Part shown: positions 38,601-50,620 of the stretch, piece by piece
Numbering within the stretch: position 1 is the first letter of the stretch
Layout of the letters: each line of letters starts with the position of its first letter
NCBI GenBank assembly: GCA_013399115.1
Contig: VXAA01003392.1
Coordinates: 35,560 to 99,559 of the forward strand
Direction: 5' to 3'
DNA: 64,000 nt
From: Anseranas semipalmata
Lineage: Eukaryota > Chordata > Aves > Anseriformes > Anseranatidae
Translations under genes and position numbers: made by a program
Notes under the pieces: generated by a model
What the model saw: only the letters and a program-made list of their open reading frames with translations
Told to the model about the DNA's origin: nothing
Databases searched by the model: none

Positions 38601-41600
38601 TACCTAGATACAATGCGTCCAATTTCCAACAAACAAAGATACACTTGTCTTGGATCCTTGTGTAAAACTAAAAGGGAATTAAAAATAAAAGAGAATTACA
38701 ACTCATTTACTGTGGGAAGGCCTCTGCAATTAGGTAGAGAAAAAGGAATAGATTATTACAATTCAGCCATCGTTCTACCCAGAGGCACGCTACATTAGTG
38801 CACTGAGCCAATCTGAGGTGTACTGTATCATGGATAAAGCACTAAAATGCTTTCCAACTCTAATTTTCTTGGCCATAAAGTATCCAAATTCATCCTGGTA
38901 CTCCCCAAATCACATTCTTCTTTATCTCTTAGGAGAAATGCACTGTAGCTGGTTTTATGCTGTTCCTGCTAGACATGAACTAGAAAGCAAGAGAGCTGAA
39001 GAGCTTTTCTTTCCCTATCCCCAAAAACATTATAGCAGTCTTACAGATAAAAAGCGTTCAACACTGACAAATAGGAAAATATATTGTCTGTTAACACGTG
39101 CATACAAAGATACGCACACACACTATAGGTGAACAACTACAGGAGAACTCAATGCAAGGGATCTAGCTGACAAGTAGATGCCTATGCACAGCCAGTCAGC
39201 CTGAGCGGTTTAAATTATTGGCTGTGAAAGAATAGCCCAGGTGATTGTCACTGTTTCAGCAACACATCTTTTGTCTTATTGCTTTAAAAATTCAGGGTCC
39301 ATCCACGTGGCAGATTCACTCAGTTGCACTAGAAGACATCACTTTGCCAGTGGCAGCTCCCCTGTAGAGCCCTACCCCATACTATAATGCTCCTTTCACC
39401 CCTTGCTTATCAGCCCCCACCCTATCCACCCAAAGGTTTTCTTCAGAATTTGTTATCTTGGTGAGTCTGTGCTCTGAGAAAGAGGGCCAAACCCTCTGAC
39501 TGCAAGAAAGTGGTGAGGATGACTTTGGTTTAAGAGGCAAACTTGACTTGAATATCAGGTACTGGCAGCGATCACAGCAAAGCAACACCACGAGCTCAGA
39601 GGTGTTATTAGCAGAGTTTTGTGCTAGGCTTTGCTTCTCCAGGACTGTACCCACATGAGCTGCTATGCACACCACTCATTTCAGAACAGCACTAACAGTT
39701 GCATGCACTCAGCCGCGTAGGCCCACTAAATCATGAGCGTTGGAATCTTGAATCATGACTCTGGATGAATCCTGAAGCTGAAGAATGAGATGGTAGGGTG
39801 GAGCGATAGCCAAATGCTATGTAGATGACTATGGCAGCTGTTCAGGGTTTTCTTGAAAACTTTAGAATGAAAAAACTCTATTTTTACTACCACACTACAG
39901 AATGGAAGAGGCAGAAGGAAATCAACATCTGTTTTGGTTTCTTGCAATTTCCACCTTTAGGTATGCAAACAGGAAAAAGAAAAAAAGGGACAGAGAAAGA
40001 AAATATTGAAATCTCACACAAGTAATTACTTCCTCCCCTGCTCCCATTTGAGCCTCAAAACTGAGATGCTGTCAACATTTTCTAAGTCCACAAAAAGTTG
40101 TTTGAATGGTCTAGAAAACAAACCAGCCCTGTGCTTTCTTAGCCAACTATGAATGCTCTCTAATAACTCAGAAACCAAAGGCTTGGAGAAAGGTCATTCA
40201 ACTCCCTTCATTACACACATGGCATTGTTCTTACCCCATCATATCAAATATAAGAAACAGGAAAAACTGTAGATAGAATATTATATGGTGTATCATTTAT
40301 ATAAAAATAAAGTGTAAGCTGAGCATGAAGTCAGATGTTCTTGCTTACAGCATCTACTCCAATTTGTAAGTCTACTTATTAAAATATATGATTATGGAGG
40401 GTAAATCTACAATAGAAAGTTGACTCAGACATAATCTAAAAGGTACTAGAGGTCATTTAATCTTTTTTTCCCCCCAGATAAGTGGCTTTGTCAGCTGTAA
40501 GAGAAATGGTGTAATTTGCCCGAATACAGAAGAGAAAAACCCAAATATACCCCCACAGGAAACCAAGACATTGGGCTTGATGTCAAAGGCTTCCCATGAT
40601 AGCTACTTGCCCTGATATCTCAGGAGCAATTTATTTCCTCCATGGTCATCCATACTCTTCTGGAATTGTTGCTACATGTATCTGACAGGAAAAGGACAAC
40701 TGTCAAATTGTCTTTCCCCTATTTCATTCATACAGCATGGCTTGAAAGTTTGATGGATAACATCAATGGAAAGAATGTGTCATCAAGGAGGCTGCAAGTC
40801 TGCTCATTACAGCTGCCAAAAAGGCTCACAGATGATATTTATGCCACAAAGCAAGCTTGTGTCATGAGTTACAATCAGACTTCAAAACACTTATTGACTA
40901 TGAGCAAAAGCCACAGCATTAGGAAATCCTGTATGCTTATCTCAGGGAGGCTAAACAGGTTTTAGTTACCCATCCAGTAAAGGAACTGAGATGTTTAAGC
41001 AATGCAATTCATACAAACTGAAATTAAAAAAATACTAGAACTAATTTTCTTATACCTCAGTTCTCCTACTCATCTGTATTTCATGTCTCTGAAAAAAGAT
41101 ATGCTTCCCAGTTAAACCAGAATGAGACAGATGCAAATAAGGATGTTTTCTCAACTGCTTTCAAAGATGAGTGATGCAGTAGAGAAGGCAGAGGCAGTCC
41201 AACTAGCAAGGAGAGCTTAAAAGAAAAGCAGTTAGTCAAAGCAGCACCTCCCACTTAAATAGAATTTAATGATACAAAGACTTCAAGAAAATCTAGTAAA
41301 TATTCTGACATATTCATTTGGTTAATGAAAATAAAGGCTCTTTGCAATTTTTTGCTATTTTGGTTGAGAAGAAAATATTTTGACTTTTTTTTTTTTTTAA
41401 AAAAAGTAATTGGCTTGCCAAAGAAAGGTTTATATTAATTACTTTTTATTGACATAATGAAATGCTCTTCTACCAGCTATTATTTGCCATACAATGGAAA
41501 CACAGTTTCTCTTAATTAGCAGTCAAAAAAAATTTTATTCCATCTGGAAGTATCTGTCTAGTAGCTGTTTGTTACAAGGGACAGGCTGTGCGCTGGAGCA

Positions 41601-44600
41601 GGCATACACACAGTTGGCAATATGTATTTTTATAACTATCTTGTCAGACGGTAGAATACAAATGGTTGAGAGTTATGTCAAGTAGGTCCTGAAATAAACG
41701 TTAATTACCAACAGACTGTTGTCACTTCAGGCCCAACGCCCTGATGTAGTTACCAAATTTAGCAGTGATGAATGCATTATTCTGAGTGCTTTCTGCAATA
41801 AGAATGAGCTCTAATACCAAATAAAGGATCTTATTGTGAGTTGACTCCATAGCCCTGTAGTCTTCCAGCACAGGGAAAGCATGGGGAGTGGGGAGGGAAA
41901 GGGACACCACAACTTCTCTGTTTCTCTGTGGGCCTTTTTACTGAAGGAAAACACGCGAGTTTGCTGCCCAGCTCTCACTCCCCGCTTCCTCCCACACAGC
42001 AACTTTTAGAAAGCTGAAAAAGCATCATTCACACTAAAGCAGTCACTGATCTTTCAAGGCTTTTACATAAACACTGTCTTAAAATAAATAAAATCATTAA
42101 TAGCTTGCACGAGACAGACAGAGTCATGACAAAGGCATCACAAGACTATACACAACAGTTCTCCCTGACGAGGTAGCTATTCACAAATGGATCAAAACAA
42201 GTCTTACAAAAAGGTACATTTACCTAAACCTTCAGATTCAAAGAGGTAAGTTTCATCAACTCCGATGGCCCTACACCAGTTAAGAAAGTTGGCTGTGTTA
42301 TCTCTGGCAAAAAAAGATCCTGATGGAGCATCCTTCTTACACGGAACTTTTCTCATTGGAAAATTCTGGCAAAGGAAGAAAACAGGAAGTACATTGGGCA
42401 CATCAACACTGCCAACAAAATTCAAAGCATATTTTCAAAGGAAAATAAGCCCTAAATTCAGAGTACAGAAACAGTGGTTGGTAACTATTTTGGGTTTAGG
42501 AAAAACACCATATATTCCGTCAAAAAAGCTACTCTAATGTAGATGGAATTCAGCCTTATCTGTGTTAATAGTCACTGAATGAACAAACCATAGCTCTGCA
42601 ACCTCTCCCAAAACTGCCCATATAATTGGCTTCCCCATATGCTGGGGTATAAGTCTTACTGGTGGTTTCACAGGTCTAGATAACGATTCCCTCCTCCCAA
42701 GCTCTGTTCATACCAGTAGAATGAGCACAGACAGAGAACCCCAAACCAACTAAACTCCCTGACTTGGAGTACAAGACTTGGCTGCCTGACTGCAACATTT
42801 TAGAGCCGAGTCTAGAAAGCATAAGGAATCCTTGCTGAGGAGCAAGGGACAGTTTATTTTCAAGATACCAATTTTAAAACAAATAAATACTGATTTGCTT
42901 TAAAGTTAAACAAAAAGGATTGGACAAAGGTCCAAGATGCCAAGTTAGGCATCTTGCCCTCCTTAAAAAACTAAGGATTTGCAGCATTCATTCGGCTCTT
43001 GTAGAAATACCATTTGGCATCCTAAGAATTGTGTTGTTCCCTCCTGACTAATAATGATTCTAATATTTCTCATATCGCTTACTGATAAATATCCATTGTT
43101 TAAGACTTGAAGTTTGTAAAAATAAGGACTAATGCCATCATGTAGACAAAACACAAAAAAATTAAAAAAAAGTTTTGCATACAAAATGGTTCCCCCTCAC
43201 CAAGGGAAAAGCTATCTATCTGGGAACACTAGCTGGTGATCTTCTACCGTTTGACAAATCCAATCATTGCTGTAACTATATCGAGTACCTGTACTTTGAA
43301 CATATGCTACCTGTACCAGCATTACATGGTTTTATACTCCAAAGTGACAGATCGGTATTTTTCATTGTATAAACACAGACTTCAAGCTGCTTGAGATTCA
43401 CATTTCATCTCAGCCTTGGTTCCTAACAAAAACACTGAAGCCCATTTCCAAGTACATCTCAATGTGGATGCTTTCATGGCTAACCTATATAAGTAGAATT
43501 CACCTACCAGTTTCTGGAATAATACATACCACCAAGTGTCAATGGATATCTTGTTACCAAACCCACACTGCTGTTATCAGGGGAGCAAGCAAAGTCCAGT
43601 CTTAGACTGGATGTTCCTCTGTCAATACTTCTCTTGAAATTAAACTAAAAACCTAACAAGGACAGTAGGATTCGATTAACAAAAGTGACTAAGTGTTATT
43701 TGTTGCATAAAGACAGTTTATCCATCTATAAAGCCACACTGCTGTTAGGCTCTGGATACACAGCAAACAGAACACCACTTTGGGAAACCTCACCTGCTTT
43801 CCTTTTACTACTTCTTTAATTAAACAGCTTATATATGTATTAAAAATGAAATATCTCACCCTTAAATTATTTGAGCTACAACATTTTTTAATTGTGTTTT
43901 GAAGAACACCAACCAACTGGCAGAGCAGTACTCCATTATCAAGTTCGTCTAGCAGTTGTTCTGCTGCGACTTCTATTCCTAAAAAAGAAGGCCAACATTG
44001 GAGTTACTTCACAGAAGATAAAGAATTTTTATATGAACTTACAGGCAACTCAAACAGTGTTCCAGTGTTAAAGACTTCCGTTAAACAAGAGTCCACAAAG
44101 GAAGAGATGTCTGGTGATCAACACTAAGCACCGCTGTTGCTTATGCTCATCTAACACAGGTTGACGAACTTGAATAGTTCTCCCCATCTACGGGCCAGAC
44201 CACAAAGGAATTGCCACTGAAGTAATAAAGTAATGAAAGCATTTAGAAAGGAATTCCTGAAACATTACTTTTAAAGAAATACTTGCTCCTCCTGCCCAAC
44301 TATAGTTACAGCTATTCCCCCATATAAAAAAGGAATTTAACAACTGAAAATTGGTAGAAAAATACAAGTAAACTAAAATCAAATATTCACTTAATTAGAC
44401 TAACAAGATTCAGAAATGTAAATTAGAAGGATTAATCACCTTGCCTCTAAGAGTTGGCAGCTAATAAAATCTGAAACCAGAACATGCATTTTAATGCAAT
44501 TCTCCTAACCATTCAGGCTCAAATACACCACATCTTAATAGTATTATGGATATTAAGTGTCAGTGTTGAGTTGGATATTGGACTGTGCTTTGAAATATAT

Positions 44601-45835
44601 TAGACAGTGATTTATTTTTAACCTCACCCAGCAAGCCAGACAGCCAGATTGACAGATCTTCTTGCATAGGCACCAAAGTTGCTTCATGCCGCACAGATAT
44701 CCACTGGTCATACAGGCACACGTCTGCCAAGCCTGGGCCATGTCTGGGAGTCAGAGGACTTCGGGGACTTAAGGGAAGGTCATCTCCAAACCAAACCTGT
44801 GGGAGATTTCAGTAAGCTCAAGACAGTGAGCTCTAATATTTGCAGTCAGATGATGGAATCTCAGTTCTGAATTATGCTGAAGATCTATTATTCAAAGAGT
44901 ACATTTTAATTTCCCTTCAGACAGACACACCAAACCAACACAACAGTAATCAAGAATGCTGCAGCTCTCATTAGTAACTCCTGTATCAAAAGCACCCCTA
45001 CATTCATTCTATTGGCGTCACGGTTACTTTTATGAGGCTATAAACGGATATTCTTTGGCTTTACAAAGACATACTTTACTGCATATTACATAAAGAAAAC
45101 ATGCATTACATTTGTGCTGGGGTTTTTTTTTCCTCTTCTTCAGCACATATTAAATAATACAATCTGTAGTTTATCGTATAATTTACTACAAACTACTGAT
45201 TTCTCTGATCAAACATTTCAGATGCATGTTGTGTTTAAATCATTAAAGTGATGATGTTAAAAGAAGAAATACACTCCTGTGTAAGAACACACACACTTCT
45301 TGAACGTAAATTCTTAGCATTTCTCTTAAGGAGTGCATATTTTCAGACTGATATGTACCTTCACATTTCAACAAAAGGACCACGCTGAAATGTCATGTAC
45401 AGAATTCAAAAAGAGAAAGTCTTTCCAATATTCTTCGCTACTTTCCTTCTGTTCAGGAAGTATTTGTGTCTACAATATATTTATTTTTTTTAAGCGATTA
45501 ACTAAAATGTAGGGTTTTTAAAAACACCTCTTAATTATCAAGAAAGTTTTTAAATAATCTCATCCTTTGACTTAGAAACCTTCTTAGGCAATAGCACTTA
45601 GATAACCTAGTGTTGTAAATGGGTACGTGGTACTTTCTTTTCCTATCTTGCCACAGCGCTCCATTTGTAAAAAAGGGAATACTTAAAAAAAAAAAATCCA
45701 GAGATGACTCTGGGGATTCTAGCATTTCATCTGCTTCAGGGTAGATATTTGCATAAAAAAAGTATTATACAAAACTTGAACATTACAAAAGGCGTTTACC
45801 TGAACTGCATTCTGCATGGTCACCTGCATTTGCAT
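34256..45835 (-). CDS. GAS2L3: GAS2L3, growth arrest-specific 2-like 3 (complete coding region, 8 coding exons)
   Basis: GAS2L3 cross-links actin and microtubules and, in mammals, acts at the spindle, midbody and constriction zone in cytokinesis. The coding segments are 45835-45800, 44796-44628, 43978-43860, 42365-42224, 38667-38604, 37897-37759, 36506-36399 and 35677-34256. They sum to 2199 bases, or 732 residues plus stop; the human protein is about 694 from memory. Every junction is AG/GT and every phase fits. Domains in order: a short N-terminus with a [13 protein letters not shown] motif; a calponin-homology domain at about residues 53-177; a GAR (Gas2-related) domain at about 219-291 containing CSCSHRF and RVGGGWDTL; then a long Ser/Pro/Lys-rich, probably disordered tail ending [15 protein letters not shown]. 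Upstream is NR1H4 in the same orientation. Mammalian GAS2L3 is a DREAM/MMB cell-cycle target. The domains and splice pattern are seen directly; function is transferred from the family. The tail differs most from human and its length should be checked against RNA. Confidence 0.96.
36399..36506 (-). CDS. GAS2L3: GAS2L3 coding exon 7 (GAR domain, first half)
   Basis: This 108-base, phase 0/0 exon (36 residues) has acceptor AATAACTAG and donor ATACGA/GTAAGT. It reads [36 protein letters not shown]. The Cys-Ser-Cys-Ser-His cluster supplies the conserved Cys/His residues of the GAR fold, which binds microtubules in this family. Because it is a multiple of three, skipping it would keep frame but destroy the GAR domain. 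Confidence 0.96.
37759..37897 (-). CDS. GAS2L3: GAS2L3 coding exon 6 (linker to GAR domain)
   Basis: This 139-base exon has acceptor TTTGTGTTGAG and donor GAGGCA/GTAAGT. It finishes an Arg codon, then encodes [20 protein letters not shown] and [42 protein letters not shown] is conserved across the Gas2 family. The [12 protein letters not shown] stretch is where it departs most from the human protein as I recall it, in a linker where divergence is expected. Confidence 0.95.
38604..38667 (-). CDS. GAS2L3: GAS2L3 coding exon 5 (end of CH domain)
   Basis: This is a 64-base exon with acceptor CCCTTTTAG and donor CTAG/GTATGT. Its two-base start completes a Val codon, it reads [20 protein letters not shown], and its last two bases open an Arg codon finished by the next exon. 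The two split codons make it unambiguous that exons 4, 5 and 6 are spliced together. It was too short to stand out as an open frame. Confidence 0.95.
42224..42365 (-). CDS. GAS2L3: GAS2L3 coding exon 4 (CH domain)
   Basis: This 142-base exon has acceptor TTTGCCAG and donor TTTAG/GTAAAT. It starts in phase 0 with [20 protein letters not shown] and continues [27 protein letters not shown], leaving one base over. Near-identity to mammalian GAS2L3 over [28 protein letters not shown] makes this one of the most certain segments in the window. Confidence 0.97.
43860..43978 (-). CDS. GAS2L3: GAS2L3 coding exon 3 (CH domain)
   Basis: This 119-base exon follows a strong acceptor (CTTCTTTTTTAG) and ends at AGG/GTGAGA. 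It completes a Gly codon and then encodes [20 protein letters not shown] and [19 protein letters not shown]. The [10 protein letters not shown] core is the hallmark of the Gas2-family calponin-homology domain. It leaves in phase 0. The upstream 5' part of the residue series (KVKAEKL in human, EVAAEQL here) is the more variable portion. Confidence 0.95.
44628..44796 (-). CDS. GAS2L3: GAS2L3 coding exon 2 (N-terminus and start of CH domain)
   Basis: This 169-base exon has a CCCACAG acceptor and a GCTGG/GTGAGG donor; it enters in phase 0 and leaves with one base over. It encodes [20 protein letters not shown] and continues through [20 protein letters not shown] to LSGLL. This closely matches the human GAS2L3 N-terminus as I remember it. 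The SP/TP sites in the first 25 residues are candidate proline-directed phosphorylation sites, but that is inference. A 62-codon open frame on the same strand over this exon is a shadow in another frame. Confidence 0.95.
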
Positions 45836-45847
45836 TAGCTTCTCCCC
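45800..45847 (-). CDS. GAS2L3: GAS2L3 first coding exon with start codon
   Basis: The exon lies between an acceptor (TTCCTCAAG, AG at 45848-45849) and a donor (CAG/GTAAAC, donor at 45799-45794). Twelve bases of 5' UTR precede an ATG at 45835-45833. The exon encodes [12 protein letters not shown] and then joins in phase 0 to VWFGDD in the next exon. Three in-frame ATGs occur within seven codons. I chose the first because nothing in the exon decides between them. The human N-terminus, from memory, is shorter (MQPAIQ), so the third ATG (MQNAVQ) would give an equivalent length. Confidence 0.85.
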
Positions 45848-48800
45848 CTTGAGGAAAGAAATGAGAATTTTTAATACAGTCACTCCTGCTTTCTGAAAGA
45901 TCCCAATAAAAACCCACCAGGCAAAGTATGAGCATGTCTAATCAGGAATGGAGGTAGGAAAGAAGGAACAATCTTAGCAGTTAAGGTTTTGATCCAGTGT
46001 TCAGGCTATTTCAGCTCTCTGCCCTTAAATAAAGTAGTAGTTATTACAGCACAAAGTAGCAAGTAACTTCATGTGCATAAATAATACTCAAAGAGTTGCA
46101 TTGTTTTAAAGAGCTGTAAGGCATTTACTTTGCCAAAGAGAAATATTAATACTGAAACCATTCTTGGACTTAACAGTGCTGGCATTTACTCTTCCCTTCA
46201 AATCTATCACAAGTGTATCTTGTACATGCACTCAGACACACATATGCATCCTGTATTTACTTTACATAGTTCAAACATTATGAAAAACCTTAAAAGAAGG
46301 AGATCATTTTGAAGAATGAGATTTCTTCTTGCATAGATACATGAGAGAAATCAATACTTTTATTAATTTCTATATGGATTTTGACTTAGATTTCCAGGCA
46401 GCTACTATAAACCTAGGTTTTCAACAGAATGCTGCAAGTTATTGCAACAATATAGTTATCAGGACAATACCCTCGCAAAGTAATCCTTCAGGAAAGTTTT
46501 AGAGGCAATCTGGTCAATGCTTTCTCTCCTGCAGCCGACACAGTATTTTCAGCAATGCTTTCAATAACAGAAAAACTCAGCACAAACTCAGTAGTGGACT
46601 GGGGATCAGGAAGTCTGTCCATATAGGCTCCAAGTTTAGAGATGTGCAGCATTACCAGGCTAGCTATATAGGCCGTACTGGAAGGAATGTCCTCAGCATA
46701 ATTCTCCACAGTGGTACTGGAGAGCATTACTGCCTACAGATGTACCTGGGCAAGTCTTGAAGCCAGTTAAAAACAATTTTCTTGCTATATTACTTAAGAG
46801 TTGCAGTAAAACTTCGCCTTACTGATTAGGCTGGAAACCAGACTGCAGACAGTCAACAACAGTTGTAACTCATGTGTTTTCCTTTAAAAATTAATAACTC
46901 CCCTCTCTTGCCCCAGATGCTTAAGCGTTACACATAGATGGCATACTTCTCACCTTCTCCATCTGCTTCGCAACCTAGCCTTCCTAAGATGCAAGGCCCA
47001 TCACAGAGGACCTAATGTTCCTAAAAATTCCCCCCCCTTCCTCCTAACTAAAAAGCAGAGATGTGCTGCTGTTTTTCCTTCCCACTGCCTTGAGCCTCAT
47101 GCATTACATAGGACCACACGTGTCAGAAATTTCAAACAACTTACCTCTACAATAGGCAACTGAGCAACCGTTTTGTCTTCAGACTGAAGCCACTTCTTTG
47201 TATCAGGACTCAAAGATACTCAAAGTGGTATCTTTCCCCCTCCTTTACTTTTATTTCTAAGGAATTAAAAAAAAAAAAAAAGACATCCCCTCCTTGATGT
47301 TATTTTTCCTTCTATGAATGAACAAGGGAAGGACAGGGTATACACCAAGCATTACTAACGAGCATGTTATGCTTCCCACAGCTCTGTCCAGAGGAATACA
47401 TTTTCCTTTAGTATAAGAAAGCTATTGTCCCAAGGGAATCGCAGTAAGACGCTTCATTGATTAAAAAAATAAATAAAACAACAGCAGAACAGCCAGTATA
47501 GAAATTGGTCTCATTAAAAGAAGGAGCTCCACATAGGCTAACAAGAACTCTAGCATGCTAACTGCCAAGAGGAGAACAAAAGGCAGCCTAATTCACAGGG
47601 AGCGCTCAAAACACGAACAAAGCAAAATATTCACACAACAGCTATCACAAGAATGTTCAGCATCTGCAGTTTTGTAGAATGCCTAACAAAAATCTAGTCT
47701 TAAAAAATATGGAGATTGAGGAAAGTTGTGGCACTTGAACTTCAAGGGCCTGTTCTTCTAAAACAAGTTATTCTGTAAGCCCATATGCCTCAGGGCTCTC
47801 TAGAAAGTCAGATGGCTTCACTTATTATTGGGGCATCTGAATAGCGTTTAACAAAAAACTCTGATGAGACAGACTATCCTGAGTGGATTTCAAGTTTAAT
47901 TTAGCTTAAGAAGACCCAGAAATCTCCCACCTTCAAGCAGCCAACATGCAAAGGTGCAGGAGGTGCCATGGTGAGGAAAATACTGCAGGAATAGGTAGTC
48001 ATAATCAAATCTGATTTCTTCTAAAACCAGTAGGGTTCCCTGCATCATAAAGTTGCATGTAATAAATGAAGCAAGGATTTGATGTTGAATTCAGGCAGCT
48101 CCAGCTAAAACCCTACCAGTTACTGTGCACACCAGCTTTTTCAACTCACCTTCATTCAACAGGCATTTAGTGCACAGGTGTCACAGCTGTGAAATAAAAG
48201 GCCCCAGAATGAAAACATACTGTGTCATTTCACCATGTCTGGCCATGCCATTCCCATTTCCAGGCCAGCTGGTATCCCTGAGGTGCCTGGGAGGGCTGTC
48301 TACCTGCTTCGCCCCTTTATACTGGGGAAGCAGAAGAAACTTGCAAGTGCTTCCCATCCAGGGGCCGGCGGCTCCAAGCTTGGCAAATGTAGAGATTCCA
48401 CCAGCACCACTCCCAGAAAACACCTCATCTCCTCTGGCCCTTCTGCTGCCAACAGGCTCCAAGGGATGGGAGGAGAAGAGAAACACTGCTTAGTAGCACC
48501 TGATGGCGGGGTCGGTACTGCGAGATGGCTGGTCAGCCCCAAATGATATACTGGGGAAGGCAGGAGCTGCCTTCAGCTGCCTGACTGCCAAGCCTCCAGT
48601 AAAGGACTGGAGCTGTGGATCAACATTAGCAAAGAGAGGTGGAAAAAAACCTATCCACGGACACATGGCATAGGTACAGGCATTTCTCAGGCAAGGGAGT
48701 GCAGACACGGCCTGGACAGCCTGGCAAGACCCTCAAGTGCTACCCACCACTTTGCCTCCAGGCAATCCAAGCAACAGCACCAAAGCCTAGAGCTAAAGCA

Positions 48801-49399
48801 CTTCACGCCAATACTTCAGGATGCTCTAAGCACATGCTCTTAGATACTACCCAGGATAACCTGTTGTTGTATCAGTTGTATCAGGTTTTATAGATGAGGC
48901 CCAACCAGCAAGACACGCTATGCTAATTACAAGCTGTTCTGTCACACAAGATGAACGACATCCAAATCCCATTTTATTAGATGGCACAGTTTACAAGGAA
49001 ACAAAAAAACCCACAACTCTGTAGCTATCCAAAACATAGATGAAGCTGCCATTGATCTAGCTTAAGTGGAACCTAAAGGGATTCGCAGACTCTTTAGAAA
49101 AACCTTAGGCCAGAATACTTTTACATCTTCACTGTTTGTTTAAGATATATCAAACATCATCTTCTACTCCATCAGCATCCAAAGGTAGTCACAACAGACT
49201 AACCCAGAGCAGCTGGAACCTGTAGATTAGTCTTGACAGCACCTACTGAAACCCACGTTTTTAAACACTCTGAAATGAAAGATGCTGTCAAATCAGGATC
49301 TGTTGAAACCTACCATGGGATATCCAAGATTTTTTTGGGCGCATATCCTAACATGCAGGAGAAGAGAGGTTAGCCCAACGTGAGACATCCACGGAGCGC
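45848..49399 (-). other. GAS2L3: Probable GAS2L3 5' intron region
   Basis: This is the region between the CpG-rich block and the first coding exon. It carries the candidate leader exon at 47145-47256 and an A run at 47267-47281. A GC-richer patch at about 48.2-48.8 kb has overlapping open frames in several frames and looks non-coding. Nothing else could be supported. Confidence 0.5.
47145..47256 (-). other. GAS2L3: Candidate GAS2L3 5' UTR exon
   Basis: A 112-base segment is bounded by a very strong pyrimidine-tract acceptor (a long T run, then AATTCCTTAG, AG at 47257-47258) and a consensus donor (GTAGAG/GTAAGTTG, donor at 47144-47139). It lies between the CpG-rich probable promoter and the first coding exon, in the right orientation for a non-coding leader exon. 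No protein support is possible for a UTR exon, so this rests on splice signals only. Confidence 0.3.
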
Positions 49400-50620
49400 T
49401 ACGCTGTCACTACAGCAATTACAGAGCCCTTTCGCCGCACGGCTGAGTCAGCAGGAGCTCTGCTTCCCTGGGGAGGCCTCAGAGGCACGAAAGAGAAAGA
49501 ACCAGACGAGTCGGTCCAAGGTGAAGGGCTTTGAGGCAGCAGCCCTCTCCTTGCATTAAGCACGCTGACTGCCCTCCCTGGGGGCTACCCCTCCACAAGG
49601 GCAGGCACAGCATGCAGCAGCACCCGCTCTCCGCTTGCAAAGGGGAAGAAGCCCAGGGGGGCACCGAGCAGCACAGAGAAGCCCACCTGAGGTCAGGGAT
49701 GCGCATTTCACCTCCACCACAGGAGCACCCAGTCTGGGCAGCCGCGGGCTCCCCACCCCGCCCTTCTTCCAGCAAAGCTACACAGAGGGGAGCATCGCTC
49801 CCTGCCCAGCGAGCAGCCTGCTGGCTGGCCAGAGCCAGGAGGAACACGTTGTGACTTAAACAGAAAATTCTGTCTTACTGTGAACGATCCACGCAGCACA
49901 TTTATAATCACAACCGCACAGGCCAGCTATGCCTCACAGGCCCTAAAGGAGCACCCACTTTCTCCTACATCTTTATCCACCACCATGCCAAAGGTGACAC
50001 ACAGCATCCCTGGAAGACAGCCAGCTTGTCGGCACAGAGGGGAGCCAGACGTTTCTCAGCTTGCTGAGCAACGTGAGCGGGTATTTCAGCCAGGCGCACC
50101 GGGGCGCGCTTCCCACCGAAGCAGCACCGCGCCCCCGAACACCAACGGGATGCGCAAGGGGCCGGCTTGCGAAATCCTTCCCCTCCCTCCCTCGCTCTCC
50201 CGGGGCCAGCTTGGCGGCACCCCCCGGCAGCGCGCCCCGGGGGTCNNNNNNNNNNNNNNNNNNNNNNNNNNNNNNNNNNNNNNNNNNNNNNNNNNNNNNN
50301 NNNNNNNNNNNNNNNNNNNNNNNNNNNNNNNNNNNNNNNNNNNNNNNNNNNNNNNNNNNNNNNNNNNNNNNNNNNNNNNNNNNNNNNNNNNNNNNNNNNN
50401 NNNNNNNNNNNNNNNNNNNNNNNNNNNNNNNGCCCGCCCCCCGCCGCCGGGGCCGGGTGAGAGCAGGGAGGGGAGCGGGGTGGGCGCCCCGGGAAGAAAC
50501 GGCCAAGAAAGTGATCGTGCTGAAAGTGACATTAAGCCAACCGAGCCGTCAAAGGACAAGAGGAGAGTGTGTTTATGCGACCACTGATCTGCAAGACGTC
50601 CTCGGATGCTCCCCCGTAAA
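49400..50620 (-). promoter_or_regulatory. GAS2L3: CpG-rich block, probable GAS2L3 promoter and first exon (contains assembly gap)
   Basis: Base composition changes sharply from AT-rich to GC- and CpG-rich. Examples are CGCACCGGGGCGCGC just left of the gap and GCCCGCCCCCCGCCGCC just right of it. The block sits 5' of GAS2L3 in its transcription direction and after the NR1H4 3' end, where a housekeeping or cell-cycle promoter is expected. The 186-base gap at its most GC-rich point probably hides the transcription start. Long open frames across it in several frames (for example 49880-50587 and 50061-50837 on plus) are artefacts of high GC and of reading through N. Confidence 0.6.
50246..50431. 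other. Assembly gap (186 N)
   Basis: A run of N lies inside the GC-rich block. The flanks are GC-dense (GGGGGTC before, GCCCGCCCC after), typical of short-read drop-out in avian CpG islands. The real length is not necessarily 186. Confidence 0.99.

Larger units (their letters stand above)
35678..45799 (-). other. GAS2L3: GAS2L3 introns between coding exons
   Basis: Seven introns lie at 35678-36398, 36507-37758, 37898-38603, 38668-42223, 42366-43859, 43979-44627 and 44797-45799. All have GT-AG ends, and the largest is about 3.6 kb. I saw no nested gene. The 104-codon plus-strand open frame at 38818-39132 and others have no recognisable content. A 14-base T run, directly followed by an A run, lies near 41385-41405. 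Confidence 0.85.

Noticed and set aside
46488..46727. 79-codon minus-strand open frame in the GAS2L3 5' region
   Set aside because: I looked for it as an extra GAS2L3 coding exon, but there is no convincing donor and the known N-terminus is already complete without it.
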